From Simplicispira sp. 125 (lineage in GTDB: Bacteria > Pseudomonadota > Gammaproteobacteria > Burkholderiales > Burkholderiaceae_C), in assembly GCF_003096555.1 (NCBI RefSeq), contig NZ_QEKM01000001.1, positions 1,984,001 through 2,048,000 of the forward strand: DNA of 64,000 bases. The letters run 5' to 3'. Under the pieces are notes generated by a model. It made no database searches, was not told the origin of the DNA, and worked only from the letters and a program-made list of their open reading frames with translations. The position numbers and the translations under genes are program-made. This document shows, piece by piece, positions 55,668-64,000 of this stretch (position 1 is the first letter of the stretch; every line of letters starts with the position of its first letter).

Positions 55668-57749
55668 ATGCCCGCACGCAAACTCTTCGTTACCACCGCC
55701 CTGCCGTATGCCAACGGCCATTTCCACATCGGCCACATCATGGAATACATCCAGGCCGACATCTGGGTACGCACCCAGCGCATGCTGGGCAACGCGGTGA
55801 ATTTTGTCGGGGCCGACGACACGCACGGCGCCCCCATCATGATTGCTGCCGAAAAGGCGGGCAAGACTCCCCAGCAGTTCGTGGCCGACATCGCCGCCGG
55901 GCGCCAGCAGTACCTCGATGGCTTTCACATCGCATTCGACAACTGGCACAGCACGGACGCCCCCGAAAACCACCAGCTCGCGCAGGACATTTACCGCGAC
56001 CTCAAGGCCAATGGCCTGATTGAAACGCGCACCATCGAGCAGTTCTTCGACCCCGAGAAGAACATGTTTCTGCCCGACCGCTTCATCAAGGGCGAGTGCC
56101 CCAAATGCCACGCCAAGGACCAATACGGCGACAACTGTGAGGTCTGCGGCGCGGTGTATGCGCCCACCGATCTGATCAACCCCTATTCCGCACTGTCGGG
56201 CGCCAAGCCCGTGCTCAAGAGCTCGGAGCATTTTTTCTTCAAGCTCTCCGACCCGCGCTGCGTGGCTTTCCTGGAAGATTGGACGCAGGACGGCCGCCTG
56301 CAGCCCGAGGTGGCCAACAAGGTGCGCGAATGGTTCACCGTGCGCACCAACCCCGACGGCAGCACCAGCGAGGGCCTGGGTGACTGGGACATCTCGCGCG
56401 ATGCGCCCTACTTTGGCATCGAGATCCCCGATGCGCCGGGCAAGTACTTTTACGTCTGGCTCGATGCCCCCATTGGCTACCTGGCTTCGCTGAAAAACCT
56501 GCTCGACAAGCGTGGTGAAGACTACGACGCCTACATGGCCGATCCGGCCCTGGAGCAGTACCACTTCATTGGCAAGGACATCGTCACCTTCCACACCCTG
56601 TTCTGGCCGGCCACGCTCAAGTTCAGTGGCCGCAAGGTGCCCGATGCGGTGTTCGTACACGGCTTTCTCACCGTGAACAACGGCGAAAAGATGAGCAAGA
56701 GCCGGGGCACGGGCCTGGACCCTCTCAAGTACCTGGGCCTGGGCATGAACGCCGAATGGCTGCGCTACTACCTGGCCACCAAGCTGAGCAGCCGCAACGA
56801 AGACATCGACTTCAACGCCGACGACTTCATGGCCCGCGTCAACAGCGACCTGATCGGCAAGTACATCAACATCGCATCGCGCGCGGCCGGTTTCATCGCC
56901 AAACGTTTTGGCGGAGCCCTGGGCGAAGTCTCGGCCGATGGCGACGCGCTGCTGGAGCACCTGCGCACGGTGGCGCCCTCCATCATCGAACTGCTGGCCG
57001 AGCGCGAATATGGCAAGGCCCTGCGCGAGACCATGCTGCTGGCCGACCGGGTCAACGCCTACGTCGACCAGAACAAGCCCTGGGAGCTGGCCAAGCAGGA
57101 CGGCATGGAAGAGCGCCTGCAGGACGTGTGCACTACCTGCATCGAAGCGTTCCGCCTGCTCACCATCCTGCTCAAGCCCGTGCTACCGCTCCTGGCTGCG
57201 CAGGTGGAAGCCTTCCTGAAGGTAGCGCCCTTCGACTTTGCCAGCACGCAGACCATGCTGGGCCAGGGCCATGTGATTGGTGACTACAAGCACCTGATGC
57301 AGCGCGTGGACGCGAAGCAACTTGAAGCATTGTTTGAGCCTCCAGCCCAAGCGGAGAAAGCGCAAGCAGCTACAAATACAGTAGTACCCGGCGGCGAGGA
57401 GCTGGCCCCCACCATCACCATCGACGATTTCGCCAAGATTGACCTGCGCATCGCGCTGATCGTGAACTGCGAGCCTGTGGAAGGCTCGACCAAGCTGCTG
57501 CGCCTGACACTGGATGTGGGCGAAGGCCGCACGCGCAACGTGTTCAGCGGCATCGCCAGCAGCTACCAGCCCCAGGAGCTGGTGGGCAAGCTCACCGTGA
57601 TGGTGGCCAATCTGGCCCCGCGCAAGATGAAGTTTGGCGTGTCCGAAGGCATGGTGCTGGCCGCCAGCCATGGCGACGAGAAGCAGAACCCCGGCATCCA
57701 CGTGCTCAGCCCCTGGCCGGGTGCCACGCCGGGCATGCGCGTGCGCTGA
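55668..57749 (+). CDS. metG: Methionine--tRNA ligase
   Basis: A class I synthetase of 693 residues. The HIGH motif lies in [11 protein letters not shown] (12-22), KMSKS near 341, and the zinc knuckle Cys residues in [19 protein letters not shown]. The C-terminal tRNA-binding (EMAP/Trbp111) domain starts near [20 protein letters not shown]. Between the anticodon-binding and C-terminal domains, the linker [12 protein letters not shown] is encoded by a dispersed-repeat copy. A terminator follows at 57782. Confidence 0.95.
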   Translation: MPARKLFVTTALPYANGHFHIGHIMEYIQADIWVRTQRMLGNAVNFVGADDTHGAPIMIAAEKAGKTPQQFVADIAAGRQQYLDGFHIAFDNWHSTDAPENHQLAQDIYRDLKANGLIETRTIEQFFDPEKNMFLPDRFIKGECPKCHAKDQYGDNCEVCGAVYAPTDLINPYSALSGAKPVLKSSEHFFFKLSDPRCVAFLEDWTQDGRLQPEVANKVREWFTVRTNPDGSTSEGLGDWDISRDAPYFGIEIPDAPGKYFYVWLDAPIGYLASLKNLLDKRGEDYDAYMADPALEQYHFIGKDIVTFHTLFWPATLKFSGRKVPDAVFVHGFLTVNNGEKMSKSRGTGLDPLKYLGLGMNAEWLRYYLATKLSSRNEDIDFNADDFMARVNSDLIGKYINIASRAAGFIAKRFGGALGEVSADGDALLEHLRTVAPSIIELLAEREYGKALRETMLLADRVNAYVDQNKPWELAKQDGMEERLQDVCTTCIEAFRLLTILLKPVLPLLAAQVEAFLKVAPFDFASTQTMLGQGHVIGDYKHLMQRVDAKQLEALFEPPAQAEKAQAATNTVVPGGEELAPTITIDDFAKIDLRIALIVNCEPVEGSTKLLRLTLDVGEGRTRNVFSGIASSYQPQELVGKLTVMVANLAPRKMKFGVSEGMVLAASHGDEKQNPGIHVLSPWPGATPGMRVR
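57322..57385. repeat. Dispersed palindromic repeat, copy 11 (inside metG)
   Basis: A copy with GAGCCTCCAGCCCAAGCGGA and AAGCGCAAGCAGCTACAAAT. It lies fully within metG and encodes the linker before the C-terminal tRNA-binding domain. Confidence 0.65.
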
Positions 57750-57781
57750 GACGGCGACCTCAGCACAAGGGTCTTTCCCGG

Positions 57782-57804
57782 GCCTGACAGCAGGCGGTTT
57801 TTTT
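57782..57804 (+). terminator. Terminator of metG
   Basis: Stem GCCTG (57782-57786) with CAGGC (57791-57795), loop ACAG, then GG and seven T. It lies 33 bp after the stop. Confidence 0.65.
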
Positions 57805-57959
57805 GCTACGGGTTGTCGGCAGTTGCGCGCCGATGGGGCGCACTTACACTGGTACGCCCCATGAATCGCAGCATGCCCCTCCGCAAGCCCTCTCCGCGCA
57901 GTCTGCGGCCGTGCGGCAGCCCTCCGTCGATGTGACACTCACTTCCCGGAGTTGCCTGC

Positions 57960-59666
57960 ATGTCTTTTTCATTCGCCTTTCGTCCCCGCATCGTTGACGC
58001 CCTGCGCGGCTACAACCACAGCCGCGCATTGGCCGACCTGGGGGCCGGTGCCACGGTCGGCGTGGTGGCGCTACCGCTGGCCATGGCATTTGCCATCGCC
58101 AGCGGACTGCCGCCGCAAGCCGGGCTGTGGACGGCCATCATCGGTGGTTTCCTGGTGGCATTGCTGGGCGGCACGAATGTGCAGATTGGCGGGCCAGCGG
58201 GCGCCTTCATCGTCATCGTCTACGGCATCGTCGAGCGCTACGGCGTCGCCAACCTGCTCATTTCCACCGCCTGCGCCGGCGTGCTGCTGTTTGCCTTGGG
58301 GCTGCTGCGTCTGGGCAGCCTGGTGCGCTTTGTGCCGGTCAGCATCGTCATCGGTTTCACCAACGGCATTGCGGTGCTGATTGCCGTTTCGCAGCTCAAG
58401 GATTTTCTGGGCCTGGCCATCGACAAGATGCCGGGCAATTTCTTCTCGCAAGTGCACGTCATGGCGCTGCACGTGGGCACCGTGAATCCCTACGCGCTGG
58501 GCCTGGGCGCAGCCTGCCTGGCAGGCCTGTTTCTGTGGCCGCGCCTCTTCATGCACGATTCACCGGTACTGCGCATGCCGGGTGGCCATACGGTGCGCTC
58601 CTTTGTGCGCATCCCCGCGCCGGTGGTCGCGCTCATCACGCTCACGGCCCTGTCACACGGCATGGGCTACCCGGTAGAGACGCTGGGCACCCGCTTTGGC
58701 GGCATACCGCAAAGCCTGCCGGTGTTTGCGCTGCCCGAGTTTTCCTGGGACACGGTGCGCCTGCTGGTGGCCCCCACCATCACCATTGCCTTGCTGGGCG
58801 CTATCGAATCGCTCCTGTGCGCTCGTGTTGCCGACCAGCTCGCCGACAGCCCGTACATTCGCAAACACGACCCCAACCAGGAACTGATGGCCCAGGGCGT
58901 CGCCAATTTCGTGGTTCCGTTTTTCGGCGGCATGCCGGTCACCGGCACCATTGCGCGCACCGTGACCAATCTGCGCGCCGGGGCAACGTCCCCCGTCGCA
59001 GGCATCGTGCATGCCGCCACATTGGCCGCCATCGTGTTGGTGGCGGCCCCGCTGGCGCTGCACATTCCGCTGGCGGTGCTGGCGGGCATCCTGCTGCACG
59101 TGGCCTGGAACATGGGCGAATGGCACGAGTTTGCGCGCCTCAAGCACTTTTCCAACCACTACCGCTTGCTGTTGCTGGGGACGTTTTTCCTCACGGTGGT
59201 GTTTGACCTTACCGTGGCCGTGCAGGTGGGTCTGGTGCTGGCCTGCGCATTGTTTGTCAGGCGCATGAGCGAGCTCTTTCGCGCAGAGCCCGAAACTCCG
59301 GTGCAGGCGGGCGTACCGAACCTGGCCTGGCGCCTGCACGGCGTGCTGTTCTTTGGCGCTGCCAGCAAGGTGGACCCGCTGGTGGAGGCCATCGAAGCGG
59401 CCCCCCTGGGCGTGCAGGTGCGGCTGGACGCCAGTGACCTGTTCGCCCTGGACACCACGGGCCTTGAAGGTCTGGAGCAGATCCTCAAGGCAGTGACGGA
59501 ACGCGGCGGACGGCTGACGCTTTGTGGCGCACAAGAACAGCCCGCATCGCTCCTGGAACGATCGGGTTTCAACGCCCGTCTGGCGGCGCAGTCTGCGGCG
59601 CCGCAGCCCTCTGCTGCTGCCAGTCCCCCGGGGCACAGCCCGTCCAGCGGCGAAACGCCCGGTTGA
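57960..59666 (+). CDS. SulP family anion transporter with STAS domain
   Basis: A 568-residue membrane transporter of the SulP/SLC26 type. The N-terminal ~435 residues form about 12 helices; LGAGATVGVVALPLAMAFAI and GLWTAIIGGFLVALLGGTNV are typical of the core. The C-terminal STAS domain (about 445-545) contains LDASDLFALDTTGLEGLEQI. The likely substrates are sulfate, bicarbonate or another anion. The end overlaps the convergent AraC gene by 98 bp. Confidence 0.92.
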   Translation: MSFSFAFRPRIVDALRGYNHSRALADLGAGATVGVVALPLAMAFAIASGLPPQAGLWTAIIGGFLVALLGGTNVQIGGPAGAFIVIVYGIVERYGVANLLISTACAGVLLFALGLLRLGSLVRFVPVSIVIGFTNGIAVLIAVSQLKDFLGLAIDKMPGNFFSQVHVMALHVGTVNPYALGLGAACLAGLFLWPRLFMHDSPVLRMPGGHTVRSFVRIPAPVVALITLTALSHGMGYPVETLGTRFGGIPQSLPVFALPEFSWDTVRLLVAPTITIALLGAIESLLCARVADQLADSPYIRKHDPNQELMAQGVANFVVPFFGGMPVTGTIARTVTNLRAGATSPVAGIVHAATLAAIVLVAAPLALHIPLAVLAGILLHVAWNMGEWHEFARLKHFSNHYRLLLLGTFFLTVVFDLTVAVQVGLVLACALFVRRMSELFRAEPETPVQAGVPNLAWRLHGVLFFGAASKVDPLVEAIEAAPLGVQVRLDASDLFALDTTGLEGLEQILKAVTERGGRLTLCGAQEQPASLLERSGFNARLAAQSAAPQPSAAASPPGHSPSSGETPG

Positions 59667-60609
59667 AGGCACTGGCCTCCGAAAATCCCAGCCGCCGCGC
59701 AATATGCACAAACGGCTCGGCCCCACCGGCCACGGCCTGGCAAGCCAGCGCATGGCGCACGCCATCGACCAGGTCGGCGTAGCGCACGTCTTCGTCCTGC
59801 AGCCGCCGCGCAAACGCCCGCTCCCCCAGTCCAAACTGGCGCGCCGCCTGCGCGCGGCCCGGCGCGCTGCCATCGAGCGCGCCGGTCAGCCATTGCTCGA
59901 CCCGGGTGCGCAGCAACACGGGCGCCGACAACGCAGCCAGCTGCGCCGCCGCATGGGCGCGGTGCAGTTGCGCCAGTTCAGCATCGGCCTGGGGCAAGGG
60001 GGCATCCAGCACGGTGTTGTCCAGCAGCAGGCCGTTGAAAGCCTGCTCGAACTGCACCTCGGCCGCCAGGGCTTGCATATAGGCCGACAAAGGCCCGATC
60101 TGCCCATGGCTGAACTGCACGCGCACGGGTTTTAGCGGCTGGCCGGTCACCCAGCGGCTAAAGCACACGGCTGCAGCCAGCACCGACTCCACCTGGTGCG
60201 GGCTGAACGCAAGGCTGCCCTGCTGCGGGTGGTAGATGAGCCAGCTGTGCTGCACCCCGGTCAACATTTGAAAACGACCGCCGTCGCTGATGAGGCGCTG
60301 GTACTCCTGCAACTGGCCGATGGCACTGCGCAGCGTGGCCGACGACAGCAGGATAAAGCTGACCACATTGAAGCTGCCCGGCCCCACCTGGCGCCCGGTA
60401 TTGAGGCCAAAGGCGGCGTCACCCGTCAGTTCAGCGGCGGCGCGCCAGAGGCGGGTGATGTCGTCCACCGGCCAGCGCAGCCCGCCCAGACGTTCGTGCG
60501 CCACCCCGGCGCGCGCCAGCAGGTCGGCGCAGGGCACGCCCTGGCGCTCGGCGGCAGCAATGACGGTATTGACCCAGCTCAGGGAAACGCTGGGCGCTGA
60601 AGTCAACAT
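59569..60609 (-). CDS. AraC-family transcriptional regulator
   Basis: A 346-residue regulator. The N-terminal ~210 residues resemble the arabinose-binding-like domain of OruR/ArgR-type regulators (WRAAAELTGDAAFGLNTGRQ), and the C-terminal helix-turn-helix pair lies at about 265-330 (RAQAARQFGLGERAFARRLQ, then IARRLGFSEASAFNRAFRRW, the diagnostic AraC motif). It is divergent from the flavoprotein and GMC oxidoreductase genes across a 72-bp gap and is the likely regulator of that pair. Confidence 0.9.
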   Translation of the reverse strand: MLTSAPSVSLSWVNTVIAAAERQGVPCADLLARAGVAHERLGGLRWPVDDITRLWRAAAELTGDAAFGLNTGRQVGPGSFNVVSFILLSSATLRSAIGQLQEYQRLISDGGRFQMLTGVQHSWLIYHPQQGSLAFSPHQVESVLAAAVCFSRWVTGQPLKPVRVQFSHGQIGPLSAYMQALAAEVQFEQAFNGLLLDNTVLDAPLPQADAELAQLHRAHAAAQLAALSAPVLLRTRVEQWLTGALDGSAPGRAQAARQFGLGERAFARRLQDEDVRYADLVDGVRHALACQAVAGGAEPFVHIARRLGFSEASAFNRAFRRWTGCAPGDWQQQRAAAPQTAPPDGR

Positions 60610-60650
60610 GCAGTAACTCCAAGGTCAAGAAAAATTCCATGATAAGGGGC

Positions 60651-60665
60651 TATGGTTCAGCCATA
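60651..60665. promoter_or_regulatory. Inverted repeat in the divergent regulatory gap
   Basis: TATGG-N5-CCATA, a perfect dyad in the 72-bp gap between the AraC-type gene and the flavoprotein gene, overlapping the region where promoters must lie. It is a candidate operator. AraC proteins more often bind direct repeats, so this may serve another factor. Confidence 0.35.
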
Positions 60666-60681
60666 AAAAAGGAGACAAGCG

Positions 60682-62298
60682 ATGCAGTCACAGCACGATG
60701 TGGTAATCGTTGGAGGTGGGCTGGCCGGTATCGTCACCGCGCTGGAATGCCTGCGCGCGGGCCAATCCGTCGCGCTGGTCGACCGCGACACCCCCGAACG
60801 TTTTGGCGGCCTGGCCCTGTGGGCCTTTGGCGGTATGGCCTTGGTCGGCACGGCGCTGCAGGCGCGCATGAAAATCCCCGACACCCCCGAGTTGGCCCTG
60901 CGCGACTGGCTGAATTTTTCCGAGCTGGGCGAGAACGATGTGCACCCGCGCGAATGGGCCGAGCACTACGTGCAGCATTCGAGCAGGCAGGTGTACGACT
61001 GGTTGCTGGCCGAAGGCGTGAAATTCATGCCCGCCGTGAACTGGGTCGAACGCGGCCTGAACGGCGACGGTAATAGCGTGCCGCGTTACCACGTGGTCTG
61101 GGGCACGGCGCGCGAACTCACGCGCCGCATGATCGCCGCGCTGCGCACGGCGGCCACCACAGGCCGAGGCGCCGGACGCCTCACCCTGCTACACCAACAC
61201 CGCGTCACCGCGCTGGAACACAGCGCAGGCCAGGTCTCGGGCGCCGTGGCGGTGAACGACGCCACCGGCGCAGAGATGCGCCTGTCGGCGCCCGTAGTGG
61301 TGCTGGCCATGGGCGGCATCAACGGCAGCCACGCGCAAGCCCGCGCCAACTGGCCCCAAGACCGCCCCTGCCCCAGCCAGATGCTCAATGGCGCGCACCC
61401 CTTTGCCGACGGCAAGATGCACCACTGGGTGGCCGATGCGCTGGGCGGGAAAATCACCCACGCGGGCGAAATGTGGAACTACGCAGCGGGCTTTCCTCAC
61501 CCGTTTCCGCACTTTAAGGGCCATGGCCTGTCCACCATTCCGTGCAAATCGGCGCTGTGGCTAAACCACCGTGGCGAGCGCATCGGCCCCGAGCCGCTGG
61601 TTACCGGCTTTGACACCCACTGGCTGTGCCAGCGCGTCGCCGCACAAGAGAAGCCCTGGACCTGGCACTTGTTGAACTGGCGCATTGCCGCCAAAGAATT
61701 TGCCATCTCCGGTGCTGAGCACAACCAGCGCATCCGCGACATGCAGTTCCCCGCGTTCCTGAAAGAAACCCTGCTGGGCAACCACCGCCTGGTGCGCCAA
61801 ATGCAAAGTGAGAGCCGCTACTTTTTAGTGGATGACACACTCGCCGGGTTGACGGAAAAAATGAATGCGCTGACCTGCTCCAACGACATAGACCCTGCGG
61901 TACTGCAAGCCACGGCAGACCGCTTTGACGCAAACTTTGCCAACGGCGACAGGCTCAACAACGATGACCAGATTCGCCGCATCCGGCACGCCCGCCAATG
62001 GGGGCCAGACAAGCTGCGCACCTGCGCGCCAGCACCCTTGCAAAAGCCCGGGGCGGGCCCGTTCATTGCCATCCAGATGCAGCTCATCACGCGCAAAAGC
62101 CTGGGCGGCCTGCAGACCGACTTGCAAAGCCGCGTCTTGGACGGCGCGGGCCAGCCCATCGGCGGCCTTTACTGCGTGGGCGAGGCCGCAGGATTTGGCG
62201 GCGGCGGCGCCAGCGGAAAGCGCTCGCTGGAAGGCACCTTTTTGCCCGGCTGCATCCTCACGGCGCGGGCTGCGGCGCGGCATATCACTGCCGGTTGA
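60682..62298 (+). CDS. FAD-dependent dehydrogenase (fumarate reductase/KSTD-like)
   Basis: A 538-residue flavoprotein starting after AAGGAGA. The FAD-binding Rossmann motif is DVVIVGGGLAGIVTALECLR, and GGLALWAFGGMALVG follows. The C-terminal FAD block GLYCVGEAAGFGGGGASGKR with SLEGTFLPG is typical of fumarate reductase/ketosteroid dehydrogenase-type flavoproteins. The substrate is unknown. It is followed 59 bp later by a GMC oxidoreductase gene, and both are probably controlled by the divergent AraC-type regulator. Confidence 0.87.
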   Translation: MQSQHDVVIVGGGLAGIVTALECLRAGQSVALVDRDTPERFGGLALWAFGGMALVGTALQARMKIPDTPELALRDWLNFSELGENDVHPREWAEHYVQHSSRQVYDWLLAEGVKFMPAVNWVERGLNGDGNSVPRYHVVWGTARELTRRMIAALRTAATTGRGAGRLTLLHQHRVTALEHSAGQVSGAVAVNDATGAEMRLSAPVVVLAMGGINGSHAQARANWPQDRPCPSQMLNGAHPFADGKMHHWVADALGGKITHAGEMWNYAAGFPHPFPHFKGHGLSTIPCKSALWLNHRGERIGPEPLVTGFDTHWLCQRVAAQEKPWTWHLLNWRIAAKEFAISGAEHNQRIRDMQFPAFLKETLLGNHRLVRQMQSESRYFLVDDTLAGLTEKMNALTCSNDIDPAVLQATADRFDANFANGDRLNNDDQIRRIRHARQWGPDKLRTCAPAPLQKPGAGPFIAIQMQLITRKSLGGLQTDLQSRVLDGAGQPIGGLYCVGEAAGFGGGGASGKRSLEGTFLPGCILTARAAARHITAG

Positions 62299-62306
62299 TG
62301 CATGGC

Positions 62307-62370
62307 AATTTTGAATAAAAACCCGGTTCAGCGCAGACACAGCAAGCGCAAGCAGCTATGAAAAAAATAG
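62307..62370. repeat. Dispersed palindromic repeat, copy 12 (GMC start)
   Basis: A copy with AAAAACCCGGTTCAGCGCAG and AGCAAGCGCAAGCAGCTATG. The AGCTATG end supplies the ATG start of the GMC oxidoreductase. Confidence 0.65.
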
Positions 62371-63992
62371 TCCACATGGAACCCGACTTCATCGTCATCG
62401 GCTCCGGCCCCGCGGGCTGCGCCGTGGCTTCGCGCCTGTCGGAAGACCCGCGCCAGCAGGTGCTGCTGCTCGAAGCCGGGCCGGGCCAGCGCCAAGGCCT
62501 GCTGGGCAGCAATGCCGCGCTGGGGGCGCTGGCCTATGGCACCAAAGCCAGCGCCTACAACTGGGGCTTTAACAGCCTGCCAGATCCCGGCCTCAATGGC
62601 CGCATCTCTTACAACCCGCTGGGGCGCGGCCTGGGCGGTGGCACGGCGCTGAACATGCTGATGTACATGCGCGGCAACCCGCTCGATTACGACGGCTGGG
62701 CCCAGGCGGGCAACCCCGGCTGGGGCTGGAGCGATGTGCTGCCCTACTTCAAAAAAAGTGAGAACAACCAGACCTTCAACACCCCCGGCGACCCCTACCA
62801 CGGCCAGGGCGGCCCGGTGTGGGTGGAGGAACTGCGCACCGACAACCCCTGGCACGCCACGCTGCGCCAAGCCTGCCAGGAAGCGGGCTGGCCCTGCAAC
62901 CCCGACCTGAACGGCGCGGTGCAGGACGGGTTTCGCCCCACGCAGGTAATGATGAAAGGCGGTGAGCGCCACCATGCGGGCCAAGCCTACATCCTGCCGC
63001 ACCTGGGCACGCGCCCCAAACTGCAACTGCAGTGCGACAGCCCGGTCACGCGCGTGCTGTTCGAGGGCCAGCGCGCCGTGGGCGTGGAGGTGGTGCAGGG
63101 CGGCACCAAGCGCCAGATCCGTGCGCGCAAAGAGGTCATCGTCAGCAGCGGCGGCCTGCTCTCGGCCAAACTTTTACAGCTCTCGGGCGTGGGCGATGGC
63201 GCGCTGCTGCAGCGCATGGGCATCCCCGTCGTGGCGCACCTGCCGGCCGTGGGCCAGCACCTGCAAGACCATGTGGACGTGATCCTGGGCCATCACATTC
63301 CGGGCGACCCCCACCTGGCGGGCATCTCGCCCACCGGGGCGCTGAACCTGTGGCGTGCCATGCGCCGCTGGCGGCGCGAACGCCGGGGCATGTGCACGAC
63401 CAACTTTGCCGAAGTCACGGGCTTCATGCGCCTGACCCCCGACGCACCCCTGCCCGAAATCCAGTACGAGTTTGTCGTCGTGCTGGCCATGGACCACGGG
63501 CGCGACGTGTACGCCAAGCACGGCCTGTCCACCCACGTGCTGCTGCTGCACCCCAAAAGCCGGGGCAGCGTGCAGATTGCCAGCCCGCACTGGGAGGACG
63601 CACCCGCCATCGACTACCGCTATTTTTCGCACCCCGATGACCTGGCCACCATGGTGGCAGGTGTGCGCCGCGTGCTGCAGGTGTACGACACGCCCACGAT
63701 GCGCAGCCGCGTCAAGGCCGACCTGCGCACCGCGCACTGCCGCAGCGATGAGGACTACGCCCAGTTCTGCCGCAATGTTGCGGGCACCAACTACCACCCC
63801 ACCAGCAGTTGCCGCATGGGGCCGGAGGCCGCCACCAGCGTGGTCGATGCGCGCTTGCGCGTGCATGGCCTGCAAGGGCTGCGCGTGATCGACAGCTCCA
63901 TCTTCCCCACGATTCCCGGCGGCAACACCACTGCGCCCAGCTACATGGTGGGCGAGAAAGGCGCGGCCCTGCTGCGCGAGGACTGGCAATGA
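62358..63992 (+). CDS. GMC family oxidoreductase (choline dehydrogenase-like)
   Basis: A 544-residue FAD enzyme of the GMC family. The Rossmann motif is FIVIGSGPAGCAVASRLSED. The GMC signature 1 is RGLGGGTALNMLMYMRGN, and the C-terminal active-site His lies in NVAGTNYHPTSSCRMGPE with the paired block IPGGNTTAPSYMVGEKGA. It oxidises an alcohol of unknown identity. An alternative start six codons in (MEPDF) fits the usual N-terminus better, because the first residues come from the repeat. It ends 8 bp before the window edge. Confidence 0.93.
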   Translation: MKKIVHMEPDFIVIGSGPAGCAVASRLSEDPRQQVLLLEAGPGQRQGLLGSNAALGALAYGTKASAYNWGFNSLPDPGLNGRISYNPLGRGLGGGTALNMLMYMRGNPLDYDGWAQAGNPGWGWSDVLPYFKKSENNQTFNTPGDPYHGQGGPVWVEELRTDNPWHATLRQACQEAGWPCNPDLNGAVQDGFRPTQVMMKGGERHHAGQAYILPHLGTRPKLQLQCDSPVTRVLFEGQRAVGVEVVQGGTKRQIRARKEVIVSSGGLLSAKLLQLSGVGDGALLQRMGIPVVAHLPAVGQHLQDHVDVILGHHIPGDPHLAGISPTGALNLWRAMRRWRRERRGMCTTNFAEVTGFMRLTPDAPLPEIQYEFVVVLAMDHGRDVYAKHGLSTHVLLLHPKSRGSVQIASPHWEDAPAIDYRYFSHPDDLATMVAGVRRVLQVYDTPTMRSRVKADLRTAHCRSDEDYAQFCRNVAGTNYHPTSSCRMGPEAATSVVDARLRVHGLQGLRVIDSSIFPTIPGGNTTAPSYMVGEKGAALLREDWQ

Positions 63993-64000
63993 TGGCACGC

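Noticed and set aside
63989..64000. Start of a further gene (ATG overlapping the GMC stop)
   Set aside because: Only a few codons are inside the window, so nothing can be supported.

Overview
The window is GC-rich chromosomal DNA from a betaproteobacterium, most likely of the Comamonadaceae (Acidovorax-like). This is judged from the protein families, from the gene order (lolCD before recJ, slpA-type FKBP next to ispH, lemA beside an M48 protease), and from short intergenic repeats of a kind I recall as common in that family. Genus and species cannot be fixed from the sequence alone.

Layout. 1-9.6 kb: M48 protease, DMT transporter, gamma-glutamyltransferase homologue, hotdog thioesterase, DUF3422 protein, GspE/PilB-type ATPase, spermidine-synthase-like protein, DNA glycosylase and TatD nuclease. 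9.68-10.3 kb: a non-coding, MITE-like element with about 42-bp terminal inverted repeats and nested palindromes. 10.3-24 kb: thioredoxin-like protein, SMR efflux pump, LolD and LolC/E, a conserved hypothetical gene overlapping recJ, a chemoreceptor, PHP phosphatase, Sua5/YciO protein, M50 protease, trpS, a thioesterase, and the glutathione-dependent formaldehyde pair (fghA, class III ADH).

24.2-34.4 kb is an accessory hotspot built on the serS/tRNA-Ser(CGA) locus. It holds two decayed integrases, a 17-bp copy of the tRNA 3' end, two tRNA-Ser copies inside a 110-bp direct repeat, and three serS 3' ends: the working one and two orphan tails. Inside lie an IPTL-CTERM exported protein, a RepA-like helicase module, small secreted cysteine-rich proteins, and a three-gene operon of exported proteins (coiled-coil, TctC-like, PEGA/Sel1). 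No intact integrase remains.

34.3-64 kb returns to core genes: serS, a threonine/serine dehydratase, ispH, FKBP, radC, an Smr protein, CBS proteins, an sdhC-sdhD-sdhB cluster that lacks sdhA, M48 protease/LemA, truncated haemoglobin, an FtsX-type permease, an oligopeptide-type binding protein, a diguanylate cyclase, Mrp, patatin, metG and a SulP transporter. It ends with an AraC-type regulator divergent from a flavoprotein dehydrogenase and a GMC oxidoreductase.

About twelve copies of a roughly 60-bp palindromic repeat (AGCGCTT...AAGCGC...AGCTAT) are scattered through the window. Several supply coding sequence: the apparent start of the DMT transporter, the N-terminus of LolD, the gene boundary at recJ, a MetG linker and the GMC start. 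A second GC-rich repeat lies directly after the stop codons of two leftward genes.
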